The notes: generated by a model from the letters alone, not told the origin. Shown: positions 1-9,321, numbered from the stretch's first letter. The stretch: DNA of 64,000 nt from CBDCMJ01 sp965218875 (GCA_965218875.1 OZ244707.1:1364001-1428000); one strand, 5' to 3'. Made by a program: numbers and translations.

Positions 1-666
1 CGAGACCTGAGCCTGCTCCCGCCTCTTTGGGTCATTCCTTACAACCTGCGCCTGTTCTCGCCTCTTTGGGTCATTCCTAACAACAAAGGGGACTACTTCT
101 TTCTTGGCGAATCCATCGGACTCCCGGCGGTCCACCAGAATCCTTGCCATTACGTACTGGCGGATGAGCTGATGCACGAGGACCCAACTCCCTTTCCCAC
201 GAAGGTCCGTCACTCCCTTGGCTTCCCCGATGATAAGACGGTTAGGAGTTTCCAGGACAACGTCTATTTCAGTGTGGCGAAGATTGTCGTACAGTTTCTC
301 GCGAGGATTGACGCCCGGTTTGGTCGTTCCCTCTTTCGTGGACACGTCGTAGTTCCATTGGTTCGGGAGTTGTAGTTTCAACCCTTTTTCAGATTGAAAT
401 TCTTCAATCTTTTCGCGCAGGTTAGGAAACAAGCGCCTATAGCGCTGGGCAAAGTCTTCGACGACGCTCTCCTTCGTCTCTACACATTTGTCCAAATAAT
501 CTCGCATTCCATACCAAAATAACTCGAGGTGGGCCTCAACGGTTCCGGTCTCATCGGGTTCTCCGAGCCTCTCAGCTAGGCGCGAGGCGCCCCCTCTGAA
601 CATAGGGGAGAAATATAGCGCCGTCTTCCAATTTTCCGTCCTGTTATCTATTCCTAGAATCGACAT
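1..666 (-). CDS. PD-(D/E)XK nuclease-like protein, partial at window edge
   Basis: Reading the minus strand from an ATG at 666 gives 222 open codons running off the window at position 1, so the C-terminus is missing. A GGAGG ribosome binding site sits just upstream of the ATG. Residues about 132-151 read TEIDVVLETPNRLIIGEAKG, which has the spacing of a restriction-endonuclease-fold active site (Asp, then Glu-x-Lys). I infer a nuclease-like fold; the substrate is unknown. The visible end contains a 13-residue tandem repeat, VVRNDPKRREQAQ twice, encoded by a 39-bp direct repeat. It lies 56 bp downstream of the DUF2779 gene on the same strand and may share its transcript. No specific family is recognised. 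Confidence 0.7.
   Translation of the reverse strand, partial: MSILGIDNRTENWKTALYFSPMFRGGASRLAERLGEPDETGTVEAHLELFWYGMRDYLDKCVETKESVVEDFAQRYRRLFPNLREKIEEFQSEKGLKLQLPNQWNYDVSTKEGTTKPGVNPREKLYDNLRHTEIDVVLETPNRLIIGEAKGVTDLRGKGSWVLVHQLIRQYVMARILVDRRESDGFAKKEVVPFVVRNDPKRREQAQVVRNDPKRREQAQVS
6..83. repeat. 39-bp tandem direct repeat, two copies
   Basis: Two adjacent 39-bp units at 6-44 and 45-83 differ at only a few positions. They are in frame with the minus-strand nuclease-like gene and add a 13-residue peptide repeat. The array may continue left of the window. There are no spacers, so this is not a CRISPR array. Confidence 0.85.
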
Positions 667-722
667 GATATCCTCCCAGTGTTCAAGATGTGGTTCCGCC
701 GGCGGCTCCGAGCTAGGCCGTC

Positions 723-2235
723 CTAGCCGCCGGATTCCGCGAGGAGGGTCTCAAAGACGCGGACCATTGCTTCCGTGTCCCTTTCGCAGTAGGCAAGCAA
801 CGCTTCTCTGATTTCGGCCCCGTCAGACTGCGGCGTGTCACTGGCAATCAACCCGGCGTAGGCCGCCGCCGCGGCCCGCCCTTCCGGTATTTCCAGATTA
901 TCGTAGGCCAGCTCAGGGGCCAGGGCGGAGATCACCGACTTGATGGAAAAGTTGCCGTGGAATTTCGGGTGGTAGTAGCTACCCCTAATTATCGGCAACA
1001 GGTCTACAATTCGCCCGCAGGCGGCCAGCAGGCGGCTTTCATACTCCGGAAACGCTTGGGCCAATCCCTTCATCACAGTTTCTTCGTAGCTCGAATATGT
1101 AACTATTGCACCTCGGGGAGGCATAGCCGCTAGCAGACTGGCCGCAAAACGCTCCCTGGGGTCGCCAGGTCCGTCGTCGAGAAACGAGCTATGCCTCAAC
1201 CCTCCATTCGTATCCCGCACGTGCACGGACCACTGGAACGGAATTGTCTGGTAGGGCCGGGTGCCGACGTATATCGGGATGGCCGGGTTCAGGGCCTCGA
1301 AGTCCAGGAAGCTGGCCGGAAAGCTGATTTCTCCCAGTCTCGATGCCAGGTCCGGGCCCGCAAAGGGCCGCCCGGAGGCCACACTGTCCCGCACTCGAAT
1401 CTGCACCCCGGACAGGCCGGTGAAATCCGGCGGGATGGCGCCAATGTCCCGGATTCCTGAAGCCTTCAGGCGATCATAATCTCCTTGCTTCAACCTGGGC
1501 AAGTCCCTAATAGGGTGCTTCGCTTCGTCCCGATGGCAGTGTCCAAAGAAAGGACAGCGATGAGGAATAGCGCAATGGCGGCCTGTTTCGATGTCCAGCG
1601 TCTCGGCCAGTCGCAATGATTCCCACATCCGTGCCAAGCCGGTGGGCATTTCCTCCGCCGCATACGATCTGGCCTCTTCGGTAACATCGGTCAGTGAAAA
1701 CAACCGGTCGAGATCGTGGTCTCCGCCCTGATACACGTAGGCGCTGTTAATGTGCATCAGATATGCCCTTCCGATTGGGATTCCGGAACCCTCCACTACA
1801 TGCATTTACATGCATTTGAATCGCAACGTCCGGAGTATGTTCGGCCTTGGCGCTGGTCGTGGACTTGACTTCGACGAGATCGAATCCCCCGCCGCCACGC
1901 CGGCTAAGGACGTCGACCCTCGTCCTGACCCGCTGGAAGCTGAATGCCGGCTCGTACAAAGCCGGAACGGAGGCATCGGACAGTAGAGTTTGGGTTGACC
2001 TCACCGCCTGGGAATGCTCGAAGTACGGCTCCTCTATGAGCGTGCCGCCGGGAAATCGTTGCCTGGCGAGTTCGCCGACGGTGGTCCCGACATCAAAGAC
2101 AGCCTGCTGGCCTGGTCCTACCGGGTCGGCAAGCTCACGGTGATGACACTCCAGATAGAGCCGTTTCAGGCACTGAAGACCGGCTAGAAACCTGGATTTG
2201 GATAGCCGCGGAGACGCTCCGTGGGCTATCAGCAC
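723..2235 (-). pseudogene. DUF2779 family RecB-like nuclease, split by a frameshift
   Basis: Two overlapping minus frames make one protein. The N-terminal part (2235 down to about 1800) has LSKSRFLAGLQCLKRLYL and a nuclease core where RVDVL is followed by DLVEVKS (Asp...Glu-x-Lys). The C-terminal part (to 723) has a cysteine patch (CPFFGHCH), then an exonuclease-like DUF2779 domain with FLDFEALNPAIP, IVDLLPIIRGSYYHP and a late CERDTEAM. The frame breaks near 1800 at a perfect 10-bp tandem duplication (ATGCATGTA, A or G). Removing one unit restores IQMHVVEGSG. As read, the product would be truncated before its cysteine cluster and DUF2779 domain. A sequencing error is possible but a real slipped-strand duplication is more natural. 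Confidence 0.75.
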
Positions 2236-2399
2236 CTACTCCCGCATCGTGGCGTTTGGCGGGCCTGGCGACCCGGCTGTGGTTGTTCTCCAACTCGTTG
2301 ACGTTGTCGGAGTTCTTCGCATTGAAATCAGCGGCGGACACAGTCCAATAGGCATGGAGATAATCGGGAATGTCGTCGGACCGAGAGGTGGTGTCTGCG

Positions 2400-2633
2400 G
2401 CGCGGGTGACAGTGACGCTGTATGACCATGCCGTGTTCCGGTTCTCGGTGGTTGTCCCCACAAAGATACTGGTGAGTCCCGGGCCCAGGTCCAACTGGCG
2501 GCAATCCGTATCCGGGTCGGCGTTGGTGGGCTGGATGTACCTGATGGAGGCGCCATTGTCGGCAGGGGTAGCGGTCACAGTGGTCCGGGTGAAGGTATTT
2601 GGGACAGTGGCCTCGTGGACGGCCGCCTCCGCG
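2400..2633 (-). pseudogene. Cadherin-like beta-sandwich domain fragment
   Basis: After a stop at the end of the carrier-protein gene, the minus frame reads VPNTFTRTTVTATPADNGAS, then LDLGPGLTSIFVG and SYSVTVTRAA. This is the typical pattern of the cadherin-like beta-sandwich domain (PF12733) of secreted repeat proteins. It has no start, signal peptide or second repeat, and the frame then runs into unrelated sequence across the start of the DUF2779 gene. I read it as a leftover of a larger surface protein removed by rearrangement. Confidence 0.55.
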
Positions 2634-2635
2634 AG

Positions 2636-3190
2636 TCAGCATTCCTCGGCATCGTTCTCGGGGCCCAGCTCCAACAGCCGCATGCCCCGTTCCACCTGTT
2701 GCCCCGGGTGTACCGCCACCCGCCGCACTACGCCACTGCGGGAAGCCGCAATCACCAACTCCATTTTCATGGACTCCATTATCACGACGGTCTGGTTTCG
2801 CTCCACCCGGTCCCCCTCGGCGACCAGTACCTCCAACACGACGCCGGGCATGGGGGCCAAGACATCTCCGGGTTCTTGGGCGCCGGGAGCGTTGCCCCGT
2901 CGCCGGGTCTCCGCCCGTTGAAACACGAACAGGGCGCCGTCCAGCCACAGGTGCAGCGCCGGGCCGACCCAGGTCCAGGCGAAGGCATGAGTCCGGCCCG
3001 ACTCCGTGCGGCATAACCCTTCCCCAGTCTCCCGGGACTCGATGCTGAGTGAAGTGACGGAATTCAGACCCGCCCGCACCTCGCCCTCCAGGTCGAAGAT
3101 GAAATGGCTTTCCCGCTCTTCAATCCGGTAGCGATAAACTTCTCCCGCCACCGGGTACATCTCCCGCATCTCTCCCTGGCCAAGGGTCAC
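2636..3190 (-). CDS. Biotin carboxyl carrier subunit of acyl-CoA carboxylase
   Basis: 184-residue protein carrying the biotin swinging arm. The C-terminal biotinyl domain holds the motif ESMKM (lysine at about residue 142 is biotinylated), preceded by the typical APMPGVVLEVLVAEGDRV. The N-terminal half resembles the linker region found between carboxylase and biotinyl domains in fused alpha subunits. The start is GTG at 3190, overlapping the TGA of the upstream biotin carboxylase by GTGA, which implies translational coupling. With the two upstream genes it forms an acyl-CoA carboxylase in which the alpha subunit is split into two polypeptides. Confidence 0.9.
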   Translation of the reverse strand: MTLGQGEMREMYPVAGEVYRYRIEERESHFIFDLEGEVRAGLNSVTSLSIESRETGEGLCRTESGRTHAFAWTWVGPALHLWLDGALFVFQRAETRRRGNAPGAQEPGDVLAPMPGVVLEVLVAEGDRVERNQTVVIMESMKMELVIAASRSGVVRRVAVHPGQQVERGMRLLELGPENDAEEC

Positions 3191-4689
3191 GGCAGCCTCT
3201 GCTCCCCGGCGGACTGCCAGGGGCTGACATTAACCCGGCTATCTCCCCCGACCGCCGGGGACGCCGGGGCAGCCGGCTGATGCGACGCCCACGCCGCCAG
3301 CGTTCGGGCCATCATGCGAGACTCCCCGGGCACGGCCGGTGTGGTAACCGCCGGGTTCCACTCCAAGAAGCCGGTATCGTACTCTCCCTGCTGAAACTGG
3401 GGATGCCGCACCACCGCCCGCAACAGGGGAATGTTGGTCACCACTCCCATGACCAGGAACTGGGACAGGGCCACCTCCATCCGGCGCAGGCTGAGGTCGC
3501 GCCGGGGCGCCCAGGCTATCAGCTTCGCCAGCATGGGGTCGTAGTAGATGGACACCTCCTGACCCTGGACCACGCCGCTGTCCAGCCGAAGCCCGGGGCC
3601 GCTGGGGGGCTGCCAGCGCAGCAGCGTGCCGGTTGATGGAACGAAGTCGCGGTAAGGGTCTTCGGCGTAGATGCGGCACTCTATGGCGTGGCCCCGAGGC
3701 TGGATGTCCTCCTGTTGCAGCGTCAGGGGTTCCCCGTCGGCGATGCGGACCTGCCACTCTACCATGTCCAACCCTAGGACGGCCTCGGTGACCGGGTGCT
3801 CCACCTGGAGCCGGGCATTCATTTCGAGGAAGTAGAACTCGGCAGTCCGCGGGTCCAGCAGGAACTCCACCGTCCCGGCGTTGAGGTATCCCGCCGTGCG
3901 GGCCACGTCTATGGCGGCGTCGCCCATGCGCAGGCGCAATTCCGGCGTCAGGCCCTGGGAGGGGGTCTCTTCAATGACCTTCTGGTGGCGGCGCTGTATA
4001 CTGCATTCCCGCTCGCCGAGGTGGATGGTATGGCCGAACCCGTCAGCCAGTACCTGCACCTCCACGTGGCGGGGGTTAGGAACGTAACGCTCCAGGAACA
4101 CCCGGCCATCGCCGAAGGCGGCTTGGGACTCGCGTCCGGCCAACTCCAAATCCCCGTCCAACTGGCGCCGCTGGTTGACCAGGCGCATACCCCGACCGCC
4201 GCCTCCCGCGGCAGCCTTGACCAGCAGGGGGAACCCCCACCGCTCCACGAACTCCCCAGCCGCAGCGTCCCCCGGGAGGCACACGGGAGAACTGGGCACC
4301 ACCGGGACCCCGGCGCGCAGGGCAATGTCCTTGGATCGCAGTTTGTCTCCTAGAACCTCCATGCTTTCCGGGGTCGGCCCGATGAAGGTTATCTGCGCTT
4401 CCTCGCAGGCCCGGGCCAAATCCGGGTTCTCCGACAGAAAACCGTAGCCCGGGTGTATCGCGCCGGCCCCGCAGTCCCGGGCGGCCTGCACTATCTTGGG
4501 GATGCTCAGGTAGGTCTCTTCGGCGGTCCGGCCTGGCAGGGCCACGGACTGCTCCGCCGTTTTCACGTGGGGAGCGCCGGCGTCCGGGTCGGAGTAGACC
4601 GCGACGGGGGCAATCCCCATGGCGCGGAGAGTCTGGTTAATCCGGACCGCGATTTCGCCTCGATTGGCTACCAGAACTCTGGAGAACAT
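3187..4689 (-). CDS. accC: Biotin carboxylase subunit of acyl-CoA carboxylase
   Basis: 500 residues; carboxylates biotin with ATP and bicarbonate. The N-terminal fold starts FSRVLVANRGEIAVRI; the ATP-grasp glycine loop KAAAGGGGRGMR, the catalytic region EMNARLQVEHPVTE and the C-terminal domain YYDPMLAKLIAW are all present. An in-frame TTG lies two codons upstream of the chosen ATG. The tail after about residue 450 is Ala/Pro-rich and probably disordered. It sits between the carboxyltransferase (upstream) and the biotin carrier (downstream). The family also serves acetyl-, propionyl- and geranyl-CoA carboxylases; the partner beta subunit favours methylcrotonyl-CoA. Confidence 0.93.
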   Translation of the reverse strand: MFSRVLVANRGEIAVRINQTLRAMGIAPVAVYSDPDAGAPHVKTAEQSVALPGRTAEETYLSIPKIVQAARDCGAGAIHPGYGFLSENPDLARACEEAQITFIGPTPESMEVLGDKLRSKDIALRAGVPVVPSSPVCLPGDAAAGEFVERWGFPLLVKAAAGGGGRGMRLVNQRRQLDGDLELAGRESQAAFGDGRVFLERYVPNPRHVEVQVLADGFGHTIHLGERECSIQRRHQKVIEETPSQGLTPELRLRMGDAAIDVARTAGYLNAGTVEFLLDPRTAEFYFLEMNARLQVEHPVTEAVLGLDMVEWQVRIADGEPLTLQQEDIQPRGHAIECRIYAEDPYRDFVPSTGTLLRWQPPSGPGLRLDSGVVQGQEVSIYYDPMLAKLIAWAPRRDLSLRRMEVALSQFLVMGVVTNIPLLRAVVRHPQFQQGEYDTGFLEWNPAVTTPAVPGESRMMARTLAAWASHQPAAPASPAVGGDSRVNVSPWQSAGEQRLP

Positions 4690-4741
4690 CAGCAAACACT
4701 CGAAGCGGGACCTTGCGGTTGAGGCAGGAAAAGGATGGGCT

Positions 4742-6349
4742 TCACATTCGGAAGACGCCCCGCTTCCGCTCCGGGAAGGGGGCGTTGATGGAAGCGGCGA
4801 TTCCCAGGCCTACCACGGTCCGAGTGTCCACCGGGTCAATGATGCCGTCGTCCCACAGGCGGGCGGTACTGTAGTAGGGATCGCTCTCCTCTTCGTACTT
4901 TTCCAGGATGGGCCGTTGCAGGGCGTCCCGCTCTTCCTGCTCCAGGGTCCGGCCCTGCCGCTCCAGTTGCTGCAGCCTTACGGTGAGCAAGACCTCCGCC
5001 GCCTGCTGCCCGCCCATCACGGAAATGCGGGAGTTGGGCCACGTCCACAGAAAACGGGGCTGGTAGGCCCGCCCGCACATACCGTAGTTTCCCGCCCCGA
5101 AGGAACTACCGATGATGACGGTAAACTTGGGGACGGCGGCGTTGGACACGGCCATGACCATCTTGGCCCCGTCCTTGGCGATACCCCCGGCCTCGTACTG
5201 GCGGCCCACCATGAAGCCGGTGATATTTTGCAGGAACAGCAGGGGAATTCCCCGCTGACTGCACAACTCGATGAAGTGACTCCCCTTCAGCGCACTCTCG
5301 GAAAAGAGGACCCCGTTGTTGGCGACCACTCCCACCGGGTACCCCCAAATGCGGGAGAAGCCGCAGACCAGGGTTTCCCCGTACACCGCCTTGAACTCGT
5401 GGAAGCGGCTCCCGTCCACGATGCGGGCAATTACCTCACGGACATCGTACTGCCGCCGGTTGTCCGGAGACACTATGCCGTAAAGCTCTTCGGCGTCGTA
5501 GGCCGGCGGCTCCGGGCTGAAGACCTGGAAGGGAGGGTCGCGCCGCCGCACGAAGTTCTCGACGATGTCCCTGGTGATGGCTAGGGCATCATTGTCATCG
5601 GCGGCCTGATGGTCGGCCACCCCGGAGACCCGGGCATGCACGTCGGTGCCGCCCAGGGTCTCCGGGTCCACCTCCTCTCCGGTGGCCGCCCGTACCAGCG
5701 GCGGTCCGCCGAGAAAGATGGTGCCCTGCTGCCGCACCATCACCACCTCGTCGCTCATGGCCGGAATGTACGCGCCCCCAGCGGTGCATGACCCCATGAC
5801 CACCGCCACCTGGGGAATGCCCAGGGCCGACATCTGGGCCTGGTTGTAGAAGATTCGCCCGAAGTGGTCTCGGTCGGGGAATACTTCCGCCTGCATTGGT
5901 AGAAAGGCTCCCCCGGAATCGACCAGGTAAATGCAGGGCAGGTGGTTTTCCAGCGCGATTTCCTGGGCGCGCAGGTGCTTCTTGACGGTAATCGGGTAGT
6001 AGGTGCCGCCCTTGACGGTGGCGTCATTGGCGACAACCACCACCTCTTTCCCCTGGACCACGCCGACGCCCGTCACGATTCCGGCGGAGGCTTCCTCCCC
6101 GTCGTACACGTCCCACGCCGCCAGGGGACTCAGCTCAAGGAAGGGAGTGTTGGCGTCCACCAGCCCCTCGATCCTCTCCCGGGCCAGCAGCTTGCCGCGG
6201 CTGCGGTGCAACTCCACCGCCTTCTGCCCACCGCCGGCCCGCACTCGGGTCAACCGCTCTTTCAGGTCCCGCACCAGAGCCTCGTTGCGGGCTTGGTTGT
6301 CCATAAAGTCCCGGTCGGCGGTCCGCAGGTTGGAGCCGATTACTTCCAT
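4742..6349 (-). CDS. mccB: Carboxyltransferase beta subunit, methylcrotonyl-CoA carboxylase type
   Basis: Transfers the carboxyl group from biotin to an acyl-CoA, probably 3-methylcrotonyl-CoA in leucine or isoprenoid breakdown. Two crotonase-like halves are complete: CTAGGAYIPAMSDE with GTIFLGGPPLV in the first, and GSSFGAGNYGMCGRAYQPRF in the second. The ending NAPFPERKRGVFRM is the standard C-terminus of this family. I chose ATG at 6349 (MEVIGSNLRTADRDF), giving 535 residues, the usual family length; an ATG-like start 36 bp upstream would add a non-conserved stretch. First gene of a three-gene operon. A geranyl-CoA carboxylase role cannot be excluded. Confidence 0.9.
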   Translation of the reverse strand: MEVIGSNLRTADRDFMDNQARNEALVRDLKERLTRVRAGGGQKAVELHRSRGKLLARERIEGLVDANTPFLELSPLAAWDVYDGEEASAGIVTGVGVVQGKEVVVVANDATVKGGTYYPITVKKHLRAQEIALENHLPCIYLVDSGGAFLPMQAEVFPDRDHFGRIFYNQAQMSALGIPQVAVVMGSCTAGGAYIPAMSDEVVMVRQQGTIFLGGPPLVRAATGEEVDPETLGGTDVHARVSGVADHQAADDNDALAITRDIVENFVRRRDPPFQVFSPEPPAYDAEELYGIVSPDNRRQYDVREVIARIVDGSRFHEFKAVYGETLVCGFSRIWGYPVGVVANNGVLFSESALKGSHFIELCSQRGIPLLFLQNITGFMVGRQYEAGGIAKDGAKMVMAVSNAAVPKFTVIIGSSFGAGNYGMCGRAYQPRFLWTWPNSRISVMGGQQAAEVLLTVRLQQLERQGRTLEQEERDALQRPILEKYEEESDPYYSTARLWDDGIIDPVDTRTVVGLGIAASINAPFPERKRGVFRM

Positions 6350-6400
6350 GCTATCCCCAGGGCAGCGTTCTCTAGGCCTGACCACCTAGTCCCGGCCCCT

Positions 6401-6429
6401 ATTATATTCTTCCCCAAGAACCCTGTCAG
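6401..6429 (-). promoter_or_regulatory. Promoter of the acyl-CoA carboxylase operon
   Basis: On the minus strand CTGACA (6429-6424) is followed after 17 bp by a perfect TATAAT (6406-6401). It lies 52 bp before the chosen start of the carboxyltransferase. Read from sequence only. Confidence 0.65.
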
Positions 6430-6593
6430 AAACCGCCGGCCCTATTCTTCTTGGCAAGCCGGTCTTAGCTGCGGAGGACCTTGAGCACATGATCCTCTCG
6501 CCAGGCTGCGCGCAAGAGTTTGCCGTGGGTATCCTACTTTCCATCTTGCTGGGGGTAAGGTGTTTGGTTGGAAGCGGCTACCGAAGCACTTCG

Positions 6594-7517
6594 TCAGGCG
6601 GCTTGGGCGCTCGCCCGCATCGCCGCGATTCCTTCTTCCAGCCCCGGTTGGGCCAGTCCCAGCAAGCGCATCGTCCGGGCGCAGTCCAGTCCCAACATGT
6701 CCGGGCTTCCTGAAGACCCTGCACCATCCTCCGAATCGGCGCCCCGACCGCCGTCCGAAACGGCTCCCGCCGGAATAACCAGCCGGCGGTCCAAATTGAA
6801 CCCCTCGGCGACCGCTGCAGCGAAGTCATACATGCTCACCCAATCCCTGCCTGCCACGTGGTGGGTTCCTGGGCAATCCCGCTCCACCAGCCTTGCGATG
6901 CCGTTCACCAGGTGCTCGACGTATACCGGCGTCCGAAATATCTCCGTGGAACCCTGGTAGCAATGGCCGCCGCGCAGGCGCTCGATGAACCAGGGGGCGA
7001 AATTCCGCTTTCCCCCTTCCGGCCATCCATAAACGATGCTGGTCCGGACTATACTCCATCGGGGCGCCAGCCTCGCCACCTCCTGCTCAGCCTCCCACTT
7101 GGTCCGGCCGTAATGCGTGGTGGGGTTGGGGGCGTCATCCTCCCGGTAGTACCCCCTCAGGCCATCAAATACATACTCGGTAGAAACGAATACCAACCTG
7201 GCGCCCTGGATGCGGCACAAGCGGGCGATATTCGACGTGGCGGCGACGTTGACCGCCGTGGCCCTCTCCGGGTCCCGCTCAGCCGCCCCCACGTCGGCTA
7301 TGGCGGCGAGGTGTACCACCACATCGGGCTGGGACGAACCGAATATCCGCTGGAGGGCTCCCGCATCGCTCAGTTCCACCCTGTGCCATGAGTTGCCCCC
7401 GGTGTCCGGAGCGCGAGACCGGAATGTGCCGGATACCTCATAGCCGTGCGTCTCGCTGAGCCGCCCCGCCAGGTATCCCCCGATGAATCCGCTGGCTCCA
7501 ATGACCAGGACCCGCAA
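6594..7517 (-). CDS. RmlD-like NAD(P)-dependent sugar-nucleotide reductase
   Basis: 307 residues, extended short-chain dehydrogenase fold. The N-terminal nucleotide-binding loop is VLVIGASGFIGGYL; the active-site pair is YGRTKWEAE (Tyr-x3-Lys) after STEYVFDG. This resembles dTDP-4-dehydrorhamnose reductases, which make the last step of dTDP-rhamnose synthesis. No other rhamnose genes are adjacent, so the substrate is uncertain; related proteins act on other nucleotide sugars or as MAT2B-type proteins. About 30 residues near 250-280 are Gly/Ser-rich and look like a loop insertion. Confidence 0.8.
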   Translation of the reverse strand: MRVLVIGASGFIGGYLAGRLSETHGYEVSGTFRSRAPDTGGNSWHRVELSDAGALQRIFGSSQPDVVVHLAAIADVGAAERDPERATAVNVAATSNIARLCRIQGARLVFVSTEYVFDGLRGYYREDDAPNPTTHYGRTKWEAEQEVARLAPRWSIVRTSIVYGWPEGGKRNFAPWFIERLRGGHCYQGSTEIFRTPVYVEHLVNGIARLVERDCPGTHHVAGRDWVSMYDFAAAVAEGFNLDRRLVIPAGAVSDGGRGADSEDGAGSSGSPDMLGLDCARTMRLLGLAQPGLEEGIAAMRASAQAA

Positions 7518-7656
7518 CAGCGATCTCCTCTTTGTGTGAACGGCAGGTTGGGCAGGGATAGCCTCGCTTTTGAGCTACCGCCGCCAAGCTTTTTCTGACG
7601 TGTGGACGGGATGCAGTCGGATTCCCCAGCCCTGCCGTAGTGTAGTAAGGGGTTGG

Positions 7657-8448
7657 CTACCTGCTGCCTGAGGACCTGCCTCCGTCCACCATGTACACGC
7701 CGCCGGTGCAGAAACTGCTGTCGTCGCTGGCGAGAAACAGCATCATCTGCGCTACTTCCTCGGGATTTCCGTACCGTTCCATCGGTATGCGTGCCACCGC
7801 TGCCTGTTTCACCTGCTCCACGGTTACGTTCGAGTCGTCCAGGGTCGCCGCGCGCATTTCCTCAACAGAGCGCAGCATTCGGGTTTCAATCGGCCCAGGG
7901 TTAACGGTGTTGACCCGAATGCCCAACGGCGCGCCCTCCATAGCGGCGGCGCGCATCAGGCCGATGACCGCGTGCTTGCTGGTGGTGTAGGCCGACATAT
8001 CCGGAGTTCCCCCTACGCCGGCGGTGGAAGACGTGATCACGATGCTGCCGCCTCCGCGTTGGCTCATTACCGGGACAACGTACTTTATTCCCAGCCATAC
8101 CCCACGCACGTTCACCGCCAACACCCGGTCGAAGACGTCCGTGGGATAGTCCGGGATGGGAGATAAGGACCCTTCTATCCCAGCGTTGGCCAATAACACG
8201 TCGATGCCACCCCAGCGCTCCACGGCCGCGTCGATATAGGCCTGGGTCGGGTCGGGTTGACTCACGTCGGCCACGGTGTAGCTGGCCCTTTCCTCACCCA
8301 CCGACCGCACAACCTCCAGTAGCGCCGCTTCATCAAGGTCAACCAACGCCACTTTCGCCCCTTCCTCGGTGAACAGCCTCGCCGCAGCGCGACCGATACC
8401 CCCGGTGGCGCCGGTAATCACGGCCACTTTTTCGTCTAACCGAGCCAT
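7657..8448 (-). CDS. Short-chain dehydrogenase/reductase
   Basis: 263-residue classical SDR. It has the cofactor loop TGATGGIGRAAA near residue 12, the structural NAG motif (LLANAGIEG), catalytic Ser in ITSSTAG, and YTTSKHA with catalytic Tyr and Lys; the C-terminus SFCTGGVYMVDGG is standard. Asp in ALVDLDEA after beta-2 suggests NAD(H) preference. The start at 8448 is favoured by a GGAGG five bases upstream; an in-frame ATG 18 bp earlier has no such site. Substrate unknown. Confidence 0.88.
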   Translation of the reverse strand: MARLDEKVAVITGATGGIGRAAARLFTEEGAKVALVDLDEAALLEVVRSVGEERASYTVADVSQPDPTQAYIDAAVERWGGIDVLLANAGIEGSLSPIPDYPTDVFDRVLAVNVRGVWLGIKYVVPVMSQRGGGSIVITSSTAGVGGTPDMSAYTTSKHAVIGLMRAAAMEGAPLGIRVNTVNPGPIETRMLRSVEEMRAATLDDSNVTVEQVKQAAVARIPMERYGNPEEVAQMMLFLASDDSSFCTGGVYMVDGGRSSGSR

Positions 8449-8721
8449 GTCAATCCTCCATGCCACGCGAGTAACGCGAGGGCCCTCGACCTACTCCGGT
8501 GTTTGTATCATCGGCCGCATCGGTCAGGCAACCTCACGGACCTGATAGTTCGGCAGACCGGCCTTGGTCCGAGTGGCCGGCAACTTCGTCAGCCCCATAG
8601 TTGCCAACATGGCGGAAGTATTCAACATCCTTCACCAGCTCGCGGCGGTCCAGTGTTGCCCGTGCGTTGGGAGTTAGCGCTTCCTGCGCGTCGGCGGCGC
8701 CGGACGGCCGGGAGGCTGTGG

Positions 8722-8897
8722 CGGAAAAGGATAAAGCGTCAGTGCGGGCCGAGGTGGAGCATCCCTTCCTGAAGGTAAAGCGGTTGTTTGGCTACAGCAG
8801 GGTACGCTACCGGGGCTTGGCCAAGAACACGGAGCACCCTGGCCCTGCTGATGGGGCTGGGGAACTTGTTGACGGCCCGGAGCTTCCTGGGCAGGTG
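8722..8897 (+). pseudogene. IS5-type transposase C-terminal remnant
   Basis: The frame reads RAEVEHPFLKVKRLFGYSRV then RYRGLAKNT, the conserved Glu-containing end of IS5-family DDE transposases. A frameshift near 8836 moves the rest (LALLMGLGNLLTARSFLG) into another frame. The N-terminal two thirds is missing. No terminal repeats found. Confidence 0.75.
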
Positions 8898-9290
8898 ACC
8901 CAGGGGGTGGTGTGCCCAACGCCCGGTCTATCCCCGAGAGGGGGTGAGGGACCGGCTCCAAGGGCCTCAAGGGGGAGCTGGGAAAGGGGGAAACCCTGCT
9001 GAAACACCGGCCCGGTTGCGGCCAGTTGTTCAGAGCTTCCTTAGATTCTTCGTCGCTGCGCTCCAGTGAAATGACAGGGTGGGTGAAGGGGGAATAACGG
9101 GGAGAGGACGTCCGGCATGATGGAGGGGCACGGGATGGAGGGTGCGGAATAACAGGGGCGTCCGTAATGACAGGCGCGCTAGGAAATATGGGGTTGCTGG
9201 GGTGCAGAGTGATGAGGACCGGGGTGGGGAATGCCGTGTTGCGCGCCGCCGCGACTGCACCCCCCGGACGCTGGACCTTAACGGTCCGCC
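8898..9290. other. Gene-free stretch between IS remnant and yebC
   Basis: No convincing gene on either strand; open frames here are short and have no recognisable motifs. It contains one copy of the dispersed palindromic repeat (9041-9082) and ends in the yebC promoter. Confidence 0.6.
9041..9082 (+). repeat. Dispersed palindromic repeat, family A copy 1
   Basis: Matches the window-wide consensus (T)TAGATTCCTCGTCGCTGCGCTCC...GGAATGACAG with a few changes (TTCTTCG, GAAATGAC). See the finding on this repeat family for other copies. Confidence 0.75.
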
Positions 9291-9292
9291 TT

Positions 9293-9321
9293 TTGACCCT
9301 CTCTGTGACGGGTGCTAAAAT
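9293..9321 (+). promoter_or_regulatory. Promoter of yebC-ruvC-ruvA
   Basis: TTGACC (9293-9298), 17-bp spacer, TAAAAT (9316-9321), about 50 bp upstream of the yebC start. Confidence 0.7.

Noticed and set aside
6..83. Direct repeats as a CRISPR array
   Set aside because: The two units are adjacent without spacers and lie in a coding frame.
8601..8721. Extending the IS5-type remnant upstream
   Set aside because: Sequence before about 8722 no longer resembles a transposase in any frame.
9030..9260. Short minus-strand frames before yebC
   Set aside because: They overlap the dispersed repeat and have no family features.
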